From Adiantum capillus-veneris (Eukaryota; Streptophyta; Polypodiopsida; Polypodiales; Pteridaceae), in the NCBI GenBank assembly GCA_014529385.2, contig CM043966.1, positions 101,293,587 through 101,351,586 of the forward strand: 58,000 nucleotides of DNA, given 5' to 3'. The notes under the pieces were generated by a model, which was given only the letters and a program-made list of their open reading frames with translations, searched no databases and was not told the origin of the DNA. A program made the position numbers and the translations under genes. Position 1 is the first letter of the stretch, and every line of letters starts with the position of its first letter. Below, piece after piece: positions 1 through 8,743 of the stretch.

Positions 1-479
1 ACCATCACCGTCTATTCTTTTCTTTTTTCCGATCTCATTTCACCTGCTTTTTTATTTTTCTTTTATTTTTATTAAGAAAATCATAAAAAATAAAGGAAAA
101 TAGCAAATTGAAGCCAAAAAAATTCCAAACATACACGATAAATAGCTGGTAACCCTGTGTATATGAATATACACTTCTTTGTGATTTTTGGACTTGGATT
201 ACCACTTTTTTCCACTTTTTAGCTCCAAAAACACTCTTATTTAGTGATATTTACACATCTAGAGACCCAAATTCATCATTTGATCTCTTCTTGTTGCAAA
301 ACAAGGTATATAAGGGCATAAATATTATCAATATCCGCAATCAAACATAAAAAATTGCAAAATCATGTAAGACACTGCCTTTGTAATATAATTTTTGTTT
401 TTCTTTGTTTTTTCTGCTTGTAGCTGCTTTGTAGCTCCTGTATACCTCTCCCCCTCCTAGTCTGAGTCCTCCTGGACGA
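1..479 (-). other. Element A 3' untranslated region, AT-rich
   Basis: No reading frame of note. On the minus strand positions 446-459 form a purine run (AGGAGGGGGAGAGG) that could be a polypurine tract, but the sequence left of it does not match the outer part of the 5' LTR near 12.4 kb. The 3' LTR therefore seems to begin left of position 1. Another A/G-rich run lies at about 12-30 on the minus strand. Confidence 0.4.
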
Positions 480-770
480 CTATGAAGTGTCTGTGGGTGA
501 AGCATTGTAGTTGTTTTGGTCATAAGTTCCCAATGCAATTGTAGAGCGATGATACAACAGTCTTTCCAATAAAGCTGCTCTTTGTTTGATTGAAGGATTG
601 GTGGTCGGGTTTTGGGTTGGTTTTGGCAATTTGGTAGTAGAATCAGTAGATGGATTCTTCGTTACCTTGTTGTCTTTTTTCACAATCCAAATCTGCTTCC
701 GCTTTGCTTGTGCTTGCCACAAACTCTTTGCGACCCAAACCTGCTTTGTTCTGTGTGTTGATTTCCTTGC
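480..770 (-). CDS. Tail frame of the element A downstream ORF (QIWI repeats)
   Basis: This is the last of six successive frames of element A, shifted -1 from the retropepsin-like frame upstream. Its first ATG is at 722 but the frame is open further upstream. It contains two copies of a short repeated peptide (QVWVAKS near 723-745 and QIWIVKK near 674-697) of the same kind as QIWIPKK and QIWIPKI in the previous frame. It therefore looks like the C-terminal continuation of the same protein after a frame shift. The rest is rich in Thr, Asn, Pro and Ser and probably disordered. No family recognised. Confidence 0.45.
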   Translation of the reverse strand, partial: ARKSTHRTKQVWVAKSLWQAQAKRKQIWIVKKDNKVTKNPSTDSTTKLPKPTQNPTTNPSIKQRAALLERLLYHRSTIALGTYDQNNYNASPTDTS

Positions 771-1570
771 TTGAAATACCTAGGAGTTTCCGTTGATTGT
801 ATTGAAGGGAGTTCCATTTTACAAATCTTTGGGATCCAAATTTGCTTGCTATAGCTTTGTGCCGTCATGAACTTCTTTGGAATCCAGATCTGTTTCACTG
901 TCCTTGATTGTCGGGGATCACTCTGTTGTCTGGTATTGAAGACTCTGTTTGTGCTTTCTGGCACAGCCTTTTTTGGTCTCCATACCAATGTTGACTCCGT
1001 TTTATCCCAAGGTTGAGCTGTTATATTATTGCTTGTCTTCCTTATCCAATGTTGGAGTTCCTCGTCGACGAGCAATCCAGTTGTGTAGAAACTTTTGGTT
1101 GCCATTGCTTCTTCTTTTCTCTGTTTGTTGTTTGACCTTGTCCGTGGATCTTCCTTTGGAGTTGGCTCTACTCCTTTGGTGAACTTAACTGATTGACTTT
1201 CACCTTCGTATTTGATAAGCACTGATTTAGAACTCCAGTCAATCATTGCATTGTATTGCTTCTGCCATGGTTGTCCTAGCAATAATGGATGTTGTGTAGC
1301 TTGGTCTTCAACCACGTAAAACATATGAGGATACACATATTGGTTAATCTGTATATGTAAAACTGTGCATCCGACAGTTTTGATTGAATTCTCAGAGTAA
1401 CTCTTTAACTCTTGCTTGGCAGTTTGTAGTTTAGTGTCATTTGTCAATTGTCTATACAAACTGAGTGAAAGTAGGTTAGCTTGAGCTCCTGAATCCAATA
1501 GTGCTCTGGCTTTGATTTGGTTGGTCCCTACTTTGCATTCAATGATGGGTTCTTCTTTGTCATTCCCCAT
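680..1570 (-). CDS. Second retropepsin-like protein downstream of integrase (element A)
   Basis: 296 residues. Residues ~15-135 have the retropepsin layout: an active-site box LLDSGAQANLL near residue 25, then a late LLLGQPWQKQ...IDW segment that matches the usual ILGxPWL...IDW end of LTR-retrotransposon proteases. The remainder is polar, with the repeats QIWIPKK and QIWIPKI. The ATG at 1568-1570 overlaps the end of Pol by 43 bp in the -1 frame. Its context (AAAATGG) is favourable for initiation, so re-initiation or a -1 shift are both possible. Pol already has its own, clearly different protease (DSGAGVAIA box), so this is an additional domain, sitting where Athila elements carry an env-like ORF. 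It could be a cellular-type aspartic protease captured by the element or a relic of another element; function unknown. Confidence 0.75.
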   Translation of the reverse strand: MGNDKEEPIIECKVGTNQIKARALLDSGAQANLLSLSLYRQLTNDTKLQTAKQELKSYSENSIKTVGCTVLHIQINQYVYPHMFYVVEDQATQHPLLLGQPWQKQYNAMIDWSSKSVLIKYEGESQSVKFTKGVEPTPKEDPRTRSNNKQRKEEAMATKSFYTTGLLVDEELQHWIRKTSNNITAQPWDKTESTLVWRPKKAVPESTNRVFNTRQQSDPRQSRTVKQIWIPKKFMTAQSYSKQIWIPKICKMELPSIQSTETPRYFKQGNQHTEQSRFGSQRVCGKHKQSGSRFGL

Positions 1571-4500
1571 TTTGTTATACTAACTGCGTTTATTCGTATT
1601 GCTCCTTCATTGCGCTGTTTCTGACGCAGTAGTCTTCTTTTCTCCATTCTTTCCTTCGCCTCGGCTTGCGCTTCCTCCTCAATCTTTTTCTTTTTCTGGA
1701 CACGCAGCTTTTCTTGATGTATTTTGAGAAGCATGTCTTGGGTTAGCGGCAAAAGATACTTTTTCACTCTGCATCCACTAATCCAATTGGGCATTTCTTC
1801 TCCGTCTAATGTAGCAAGCTTGACGGCTCCACTTGGTGATAGATCTTTAATCACCAGAGGTCCCATCCCTCGCTTTTTAAGCTTTTTTGCATGTTGTTTC
1901 AGAGTGTAAACTAGGACATAGTCCCCAACCTTAAACTCTTTAGTCCGCACATGCTTATCAAAAAATTCCTTTTGTCGCCTTTTTTGAGCGTAGATGGAAG
2001 CTACTGCTTTTAGGCGAAGCTCATCTAGCTTTTCCAGGTCATCTATTCTATCAGAGAGCTCGTGCCCTGTCCACTCTAGATCCTTAGCCACCCTTAAGGT
2101 TGAAATCAAGAATTCTATTGGCAAGATAGCATTTAGCCCAAAAACCATGTTATATGGGGTCGTTCCTATTGATGTTTTATATGCTACCCTATATGCCCAT
2201 AATGTTGAATGCAACTTCTGGTCCCAGTCAGTTCTCGACTCAGATACAATCTTCGTAAGGACCGTGCATATGGTTTTGTTTGTTGCTTCAGCTTGTCCGT
2301 TTGCTTGTGGATGATACGGGGCTGATTTCCTATGGATTACCATGAATTCATCTAGAAGGATCTCTATCACTTCATTTATGAAATGTGTGCCTCGATCACT
2401 CACAATTTCTATTGGCAATCCATATCGTACAAAGACGTATTCATATAGAAATTGTGCCGTGGTCCTGGCATCTGCTTTTTGAGTTGCCTTTGCTTCGACC
2501 CACTTTGTTAGATAGTCTGTAGCCACAATGATGTATTGTGCATGAGTCTTATATGCAGGAGGTGAAATGGGTCCGACATAATCAATCCCCCATTTTGCAA
2601 AAGCTCTTGCCCCCATCATTGGTCTAAGCGGCATATCATCTCTTTTAAGTGGTACTTTGGTCCGCTGACAGTCATCACACCGTTTAACGTATTCCTCAGC
2701 GTCCATATGTAATGTTGGCCACCATATTCCTGCGGCTAAGACAAGTTTTGCTGTCTTATCACCTGAGAAATGGCCTCCACCTACTCCTCCATGAGCTTGC
2801 TCCAGGATTATCACATACTCAGACTCTGATGCGCAAATCCTAAGCTGGTTGTCTTTACCTCTCTTATAGAGTTGATCTCCTATTAAAGCGTAATCTCTAG
2901 CTTCTGTCTCTACAGATTTCTGACGAGCTTTTGACGTTCCTTCTGGGAAAGTTCTATTTGTGAGATATTCAACAATATACTGACTCCATTCTGGAGCGAT
3001 CATTATCTGATATAATGTCGAATACTCGGCTGGCGGTTTTGATGAACATACAATACATACAGTGACATATTCATGTACGCTTTCTTTCATTCCTGGCCAA
3101 TAGACTCCCAATTGTAACAAATTCCTATATGTGTTCCTTCTTGAACAATGAAATGCACATTCCTGAACATGTGCTTCGCACAGATATATATTATATTCCT
3201 CAGGATTGATGCATAGTCGTAAAACATGATCATTTCCCAATTGATACAACCTTCCTGCAATCAATTGAAGATTCTTGGATTGCTGAATAGCAATATGTTT
3301 CAGGTTGTATTCTCTTCTATCGAACTCTCCTCCATAGGTTAATAGGTCAACGACATTTTGAGACCACTTAGGTATCATTTCTATGTTGAACAAGTACGCG
3401 TCTGGCATGTCGTCATCTACTCCTATAGGGTCTTCTCCATTCGTCAATCGCGAAAGATGATCAGCTCTAAGATGTGTTTTTCCTTTCTTTACTACTACCG
3501 TGAAGTCGAATTCCAGTAAGATAATGAACCATCTCACTATTCTCCCGGTATTGCATGGTTTATTCACTAGGTAGAGCAAGGCTTGGTGATCCGTAAAAAA
3601 CACAAACTTGTTGGCTAGAAGATAATGCCGAAATTTCTTCACAGCATAGATCATTCCTAATCCCTCTCGCTCTGTTGTGGTGTAATTCTTCTCTGCATGG
3701 TTGAGCTGTCGACTGGCGTAACAGATAGGAAAATCCATGTTTCCTTCTTCTGGCTGAGCCAGAATGCATCCTATTGCATATGCAGAAGCATCTATGTGCA
3801 CATGGAATATCTTCTCCCAATCTGGTGATTTCAAGACTGGAGCAGTAATGAGTGCCTCTTTCAATTTCTTGAATGATTCCTCACACTCCTCTGTCCATTC
3901 AAAGTTCACTATTAGCCTGTAAAGTGGTTGGCCTATTATAGCGTACATGTAAATGAATCGTCTATAATATCCGCAATGTCCCATAAAGCTCTGTACTTGT
4001 TTCGCATTGGTTGGTCTAGGCATATCCACTATAACTTTTATCTTCTCTAAATCCGTGGATATTCCGTTTTGTGAGACAATATGTCCCAGAATTCTGCCCT
4101 GTCGGACCATAAACACACATTTCTCAGGATTGAGACAAATGCGATATGTCCTACATTTCTCAAATACTTTTCTTAGGTGTTCTAGATGCTCATCTCTCAG
4201 TAGAGAATGTACACATAAGTCATCCATGTAGATTTCTAGAAACAGCCTTAAGTATTCTTTGAAAGCATGCGTCATCAGCCTCTGGAAGGTTGCGGGAGCA
4301 TTGGTTAGACCAAAAGGCATAACCCGATAAGCATAAATTCCCCACTCCGTTGCAAAAGCTGTTTTATGTTGATCTTCCAGTGCTATGGCTAGCTGGTTAT
4401 ATCCTGAAAAACCATCAAGAAAGGAGTATGCTGTTTTCCCTGATACACGCTCTAGAACATGATCAGTTATCGGCAGGGGATAATTGTCCCTGATTGTTGC

Positions 4501-7188
4501 AGCATTCACTTTCTTTAAGTTGACACACACTCGGAGTTTTCCGTTCTTCTTAGGTACTACCACAATCGGAGATACCCAATCAGTGTGTTCAATCTCGTAT
4601 ATGAATTCAGCTTCCATTAGCTTATCTATCTCTTCTTTGATTCGCTTAGCAAAAGTATCATTATATGTGTATGGTCTCTGTCTGCTAGGCTTTGCGTCTT
4701 GTTTCAGTGGGATTGAGTGTTGGCATATCGATGGGTCAACTCCCTTTAAGTCCTTATAAGACCATGCAAACACATCCCTATACTCTCTGAGAAGACTCAA
4801 AAGTCTCTCTTCCTCGCTTGGAGACAAATCTGTGGCTATGTACACCGGTCTAGGCGTCTCACCTGGAGCTGCTAAATCAACTTTTTTTGCATCCTCCGGT
4901 CCGTCATAAGATTCGTTCTCCTTCCTCTCTCGAATAGGTGGGGTTAATATCACCTTCCTATCCTCTATTGTGAATTTCCTATAGTGAGAGGGAACATCCA
5001 TGTTTTCCTTGATTTTGACGTTTTCGTCCTCTCCACTCTCAATTTCTGTCGTCCAAACTTCCTTCAGAGTTTTCTTGAGCTCTCTGTACTTGTTTCTACG
5101 TTCTAGCTTGGACTCCGTGTGTTCTCTGTTGCGCTTGTTCTTTTCTGATTTTTCTGTTTCAGTTTTCGTTCCATTCTTTTGAACTTGATTTCTTGAGCCT
5201 CTTTTGTCTTTTCGTAAGCTCTTTTGATCACTGCCTCTCATTCTTCCAGAAATCTTATCCTTAACACAATCTTCAGCCTTTACTAGCATTAGGAATTGAT
5301 TTTTTCCTCTTATTCTAGGCATCGGATTGGTTCTAACCCCTTTTGTTTTTTTCTTTGCTCTATAGTGTTTCTGGCGTTGTTTAGTTTGGTTCGGAAAATC
5401 ATAAAATCGGACATCCGTTATAGTTTCTTCGTTTCCGCTTGAATTGTCCGTTGACTCGTTGTCTGCTTCATTTCCCCACTCTGGATGATTGGGAATGTCG
5501 TGAAACACCTCTTCTTCATCTTCCTTTTCCAGTGTATCGTTCTTTTCAGTTTCTTTTTCGAGTACAGTTCTCAACATGAAGTACGGAACCACGTCGTACC
5601 CGTCCTTGTCGCAAAATTTCGTTGTGGGACCATCCGGAATTGCACAAACATCTAGGGTTGCTAGAATGTGTGTCCATTCTAATGGTTCAAACGTGTCCTC
5701 TGGAAAGGGTTCTCTTACATAAGTTTCGTCTTCGATAGCCCTTTCTAAAACACATTCTTCTCGTTTCAGACTTCCACATTTCGAAGCTCCACACATCCAT
5801 AACTCCTTGGGTTTACCTAACCAAGCTGGAAATTCGGATCCCGCCAAAGTAGCTGAATCAAACTCCTCTACCGGTGTTCGGTTCACATCTTTGTAGCTAT
5901 GGTCTTTCAGGTTCACACGTGTAGTGGTTTCCATATTTCTCAGGTATATGTGATCGTAGCCCCAATCCTGGACCATTTTCAACTGTCTCATGAATGGTCT
6001 TCCCAGTATGATATCATAGTTATTCTCCTTGCCAAAATCGACAATAGCAAAAGTATGTTCGTATTCAATGCCGCAAGAAGTCACTACAACTTTCTCTAAT
6101 AACCCCATAGGTTTCTCCATGTGTCCATCTGCTAATTGGAGTTTCAACCTAGTCTTCCTTATTGCTGGTTTCCCCCATTTTTTCCAGATTTCTTTTGTAG
6201 CAATGGCTACCCCAGCTCCGCTGTCTAGTATTGCCATTGTGTTCACTCCTTGGAATTCAACTGGTAAGGTTGTATTCCCCTCTTCACCTTCGCAATACTC
6301 TCCGACCTTGTTTAAGGGTACAGGCTTAGCGTTCTTTTGTGGCTTGCTCAGCTCCTCTATGCTCTCTTGCAATCTCGATGTTGGATCTTTTATCCCGAAT
6401 TTCTCCAAGCATTTTCCTACAGTGGTCCACATATGTGGTCTTAGCCTCAAAAGCTCAGCTAGAGTGATAGTGCATGTCACTGGTGTTGACAAAATCTCTA
6501 TCAATCCTTGCGAGTCCATGACTTTTTCTGATGAGATTTTTCGTGAGGGAAGTGCTCTAATCTCGGATTTTGCTTCATACTCTCCTAAGTATGAAGGTAA
6601 GGTTTTCAGTGAATGAGGTTTGCTCTCCATTGTTCTAACAGAGCCCCCATCTCCCCAGTAAGATTGCAGATCCAAGTCCACTTGAGATCCTGCCTCAAAT
6701 TCCACTATGGGAGGATTCCTGATGTCCTTTTCCCAATTTGTCTGATTAGCTTGGCAACTTAGCTCGTTTGCAAAGTTTGCCTCTCTCACTTGTTTCCAAA
6801 ATTCATTGTAATCCTCATCTTTTCCGTAAATCCTCTGTATGACTGGATGAAAACTCTCTATCTCCTGATCGGTTGTGTTCAATACTATGCGGTCATCCTT
6901 TTGTGTATTTTCAGGCTTTTGTGCACTGGGAGTCTTTTCAGCTACCCGTGAAACGATAGTCTCTTGCTGAATTGGGTTTTCCTTTCCACAATTCATTGTT
7001 TCTTTTGGTGGTTCTAATAAGGCTTGTGCAGTCTCGATCATTCTCTGGCACATTTCAAGTCTCTGCTTTTCCAATTCCGCGTTTGGGTATGTCATCCACC
7101 TCTGTTCTTGTGTTTGGTTGTTCTTTAACCTAGCTTCGTAAGCTCTCATCAGTGCGTCCAATGGTTCGTGTACCTTGTCGACTAGCAC
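1528..7188 (-). CDS. pol: Element A Pol: protease, RT, RNase H, two HHCC modules, integrase
   Basis: 1,886 open codons. Retropepsin active site DSGAG near residue 322, ending in ILGRPFM. Then a highly charged Lys/Arg/Glu linker (~500-790). RT (~860-1050) has LRVCVNLKKVN, MPFGLTNAPATFQR and the catalytic box YMDD near residue 988. RNase H (~1130-1240) has HIDAS and FTDHQAL. There are two separate H-x6-H...CxxC zinc modules (~1340 ending CIVC; ~1465 ending CDDC). The integrase core has GIDYVGP, VSDRG (~1597) and QAEATN with 35 residues between the last Asp and Glu (DD35E). The C-terminal domain has a GPLVIKDLSPSG segment but no chromodomain. The first codon (GTG at 7186-7188) is not a real start: the frame is open upstream and continues the zinc-knuckle frame after a -1 shift. 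Confidence 0.93.
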   Translation of the reverse strand: MLVDKVHEPLDALMRAYEARLKNNQTQEQRWMTYPNAELEKQRLEMCQRMIETAQALLEPPKETMNCGKENPIQQETIVSRVAEKTPSAQKPENTQKDDRIVLNTTDQEIESFHPVIQRIYGKDEDYNEFWKQVREANFANELSCQANQTNWEKDIRNPPIVEFEAGSQVDLDLQSYWGDGGSVRTMESKPHSLKTLPSYLGEYEAKSEIRALPSRKISSEKVMDSQGLIEILSTPVTCTITLAELLRLRPHMWTTVGKCLEKFGIKDPTSRLQESIEELSKPQKNAKPVPLNKVGEYCEGEEGNTTLPVEFQGVNTMAILDSGAGVAIATKEIWKKWGKPAIRKTRLKLQLADGHMEKPMGLLEKVVVTSCGIEYEHTFAIVDFGKENNYDIILGRPFMRQLKMVQDWGYDHIYLRNMETTTRVNLKDHSYKDVNRTPVEEFDSATLAGSEFPAWLGKPKELWMCGASKCGSLKREECVLERAIEDETYVREPFPEDTFEPLEWTHILATLDVCAIPDGPTTKFCDKDGYDVVPYFMLRTVLEKETEKNDTLEKEDEEEVFHDIPNHPEWGNEADNESTDNSSGNEETITDVRFYDFPNQTKQRQKHYRAKKKTKGVRTNPMPRIRGKNQFLMLVKAEDCVKDKISGRMRGSDQKSLRKDKRGSRNQVQKNGTKTETEKSEKNKRNREHTESKLERRNKYRELKKTLKEVWTTEIESGEDENVKIKENMDVPSHYRKFTIEDRKVILTPPIRERKENESYDGPEDAKKVDLAAPGETPRPVYIATDLSPSEEERLLSLLREYRDVFAWSYKDLKGVDPSICQHSIPLKQDAKPSRQRPYTYNDTFAKRIKEEIDKLMEAEFIYEIEHTDWVSPIVVVPKKNGKLRVCVNLKKVNAATIRDNYPLPITDHVLERVSGKTAYSFLDGFSGYNQLAIALEDQHKTAFATEWGIYAYRVMPFGLTNAPATFQRLMTHAFKEYLRLFLEIYMDDLCVHSLLRDEHLEHLRKVFEKCRTYRICLNPEKCVFMVRQGRILGHIVSQNGISTDLEKIKVIVDMPRPTNAKQVQSFMGHCGYYRRFIYMYAIIGQPLYRLIVNFEWTEECEESFKKLKEALITAPVLKSPDWEKIFHVHIDASAYAIGCILAQPEEGNMDFPICYASRQLNHAEKNYTTTEREGLGMIYAVKKFRHYLLANKFVFFTDHQALLYLVNKPCNTGRIVRWFIILLEFDFTVVVKKGKTHLRADHLSRLTNGEDPIGVDDDMPDAYLFNIEMIPKWSQNVVDLLTYGGEFDRREYNLKHIAIQQSKNLQLIAGRLYQLGNDHVLRLCINPEEYNIYLCEAHVQECAFHCSRRNTYRNLLQLGVYWPGMKESVHEYVTVCIVCSSKPPAEYSTLYQIMIAPEWSQYIVEYLTNRTFPEGTSKARQKSVETEARDYALIGDQLYKRGKDNQLRICASESEYVIILEQAHGGVGGGHFSGDKTAKLVLAAGIWWPTLHMDAEEYVKRCDDCQRTKVPLKRDDMPLRPMMGARAFAKWGIDYVGPISPPAYKTHAQYIIVATDYLTKWVEAKATQKADARTTAQFLYEYVFVRYGLPIEIVSDRGTHFINEVIEILLDEFMVIHRKSAPYHPQANGQAEATNKTICTVLTKIVSESRTDWDQKLHSTLWAYRVAYKTSIGTTPYNMVFGLNAILPIEFLISTLRVAKDLEWTGHELSDRIDDLEKLDELRLKAVASIYAQKRRQKEFFDKHVRTKEFKVGDYVLVYTLKQHAKKLKKRGMGPLVIKDLSPSGAVKLATLDGEEMPNWISGCRVKKYLLPLTQDMLLKIHQEKLRVQKKKKIEEEAQAEAKERMEKRRLLRQKQRNEGAIRINAVSITKWGMTKKNPSLNAK

Positions 7189-7767
7189 TGATCCCCCGAG
7201 CTTAAGCTCGTTGTTTCTTTGATACTCTTTTGTTTCGTTCTTTCCGGGCTCATCTCTCGTTTCCCGTTTTGACTCTCAAGTTTTTCTAATCTAGCTTTAG
7301 TTTGCTTTAGTTCCTCAGCTAGAATAGCGTCTTCACGTTCTTTTCTCAACTTCATGCGTGCTTTTCTAGCTTTCCATGTGTTTTTCTGACTCCGCGGTCC
7401 TTGACTAACCACTTCAGTCGCTAACTTTCCATTCTCAGGTTCTCTAGTGGTTTTCTTAGCTTGAGCTCTAGTAACAACTTGCGTTGGTATCAGAGTTTCA
7501 TTTTCAGACCCACTGCTGGTAGGAATAGTTTCTAGCATATTCAATGTCGTCTTTTGCACTTTGTTTGGATTCTTTGAACAATCCTCAATGAAGTGAGTAA
7601 CCCCACACTCAGTGCAATAAGCGTTAATTCTAATGATTTCCGTATGTGGGCAAACATTCATCAGATGGTCACCTCCACACTTGTAACAGGTCCTAGTGCT
7701 GGTCTTGGTCCCATTTGATTCGTCCTTTGTGGATAGGATGGTCTTTGTCCTGTTAACCCTCCATGAG
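7182..7767 (-). CDS. gag: Element A nucleocapsid frame with two zinc knuckles
   Basis: Open from 7767; the first ATG is at 7659-7661. It carries two knuckles of the form C-x2-C-x3-H-x4-C: CYKCGGDHLMNVC, which spans that ATG, and CTECGVTHFIEDC about 15 residues on. The usual retroviral spacing is CX2CX4HX4C, so both are one residue short. Downstream is a basic, Lys/Arg-rich, probably coiled region with KARMKLRKEREDA. Because the first knuckle lies upstream of the ATG, the protein must be made as a continuation of the preceding Gag frame (-1 shift), not from its own start. The end overlaps Pol, whose -1 frame is open well upstream of this frame's stop. Confidence 0.7.
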
Positions 7768-8743
7768 CTATGAACATCAATGTTCTTGCGTCTAAATTGT
7801 ATCTCTCTTCATCAGAAGCACTTGTAACTGTTGGTGTTCCAACATTCCCCATCATGCCCCATGGTTCTGGTTGTTTTGGTTCTTCTGGTGGGTAATAAAC
7901 TGTCGGAGACATGTGTGCACCCGATTCTTCGTAATAGGCTTGAACAGGCACTAAGGCTTGTTCGTCCTGATTCTCTAAGGTTGGTGCATATCTAATGCCC
8001 ACTGGTCTTGCTCCTGGTAAAGGTGGTTGTTGTCCCAATACCGGTTGCGGTCTTTCTATCCCCATAGGTCCAGGTACATTTCCCGTTGGGTATCGAGGTA
8101 CTGGATGTACTTGAGGTGGTGCTAATTGAGCAGGAGGTGCATACTGGCGCTCCCTTACATACCCTTTGTTGTAATAACACTCCTCTGTTGGATGATTTGT
8201 CCATTTTTGTTCAATAGCACACCATTTCAGTGTTTTTGGCAATGGTTTTTGGTATGGTGCCATCCTTTTTAGAGCATCTTCTATCATTTGCTCTACATTT
8301 GGCATGGTTGTTGTTTGAACATTCTTTTTAGTGGTAGTCTCGCTCGCTACGGAGGAGGAGCTACTGGATGCAAAATCTGTATCCGCTGACACCTCTCCAT
8401 AAACCGTACAGTTATCCACTAAGTACAATGCCTCTCTCGTTACTTGCTCGAAACTTGTACAAGCTTTCAAGTGCAAGTCCTTCTTGAGAGTGTCTTTCCT
8501 CAGTCCCTCAATAAAGAGAACAGATAGTCTGTCATCTTGTGGTTGTTCACGTACTGGACATCTCTCAATGTATTGTTTGAAGCGAAGTGAAGCTTCCTTC
8601 ACTTTTTCGTGTTCTCTCTGTTTAAAAGCATATATTTGTGAGACCGTATTGTGCTTAATCCCTCGTTTTGAGAATTCCTCAGCAAACTCTCTTAGCAAAT
8701 GGTCAATGTCATGGAACCCCCTATGTTCATTGGTTGAAACCAT
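7661..8743 (-). CDS. gag: Element A Gag, second part (capsid C-terminal half)
   Basis: Begins in the middle of the retrotransposon Gag homology block. The segment GFHDIDHLLREFAEEF, followed by QIYAFKQREHEKVKEASLRF, continues the capsid-like domain whose first half is in the preceding frame, -1 relative to this one. The second half is Pro/Gln-rich and disordered. The frame ends shortly before the zinc knuckles, which are again in the -1 frame. The ATG at 8741-8743 is probably not a true start because the homology starts upstream of it in the other frame. The break with the upstream frame coincides with a run of five G residues on the coding strand (near 8716-8720). Confidence 0.75.
   Translation of the reverse strand: MVSTNEHRGFHDIDHLLREFAEEFSKRGIKHNTVSQIYAFKQREHEKVKEASLRFKQYIERCPVREQPQDDRLSVLFIEGLRKDTLKKDLHLKACTSFEQVTREALYLVDNCTVYGEVSADTDFASSSSSSVASETTTKKNVQTTTMPNVEQMIEDALKRMAPYQKPLPKTLKWCAIEQKWTNHPTEECYYNKGYVRERQYAPPAQLAPPQVHPVPRYPTGNVPGPMGIERPQPVLGQQPPLPGARPVGIRYAPTLENQDEQALVPVQAYYEESGAHMSPTVYYPPEEPKQPEPWGMMGNVGTPTVTSASDEERYNLDARTLMFIAHGGLTGQRPSYPQRTNQMGPRPALGPVTSVEVTI

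Noticed and set aside
446-459. Polypurine tract and 3' LTR start of element A
   Set aside because: The sequence beyond it does not match the outer 5' LTR, so the LTR boundary is not supported here.
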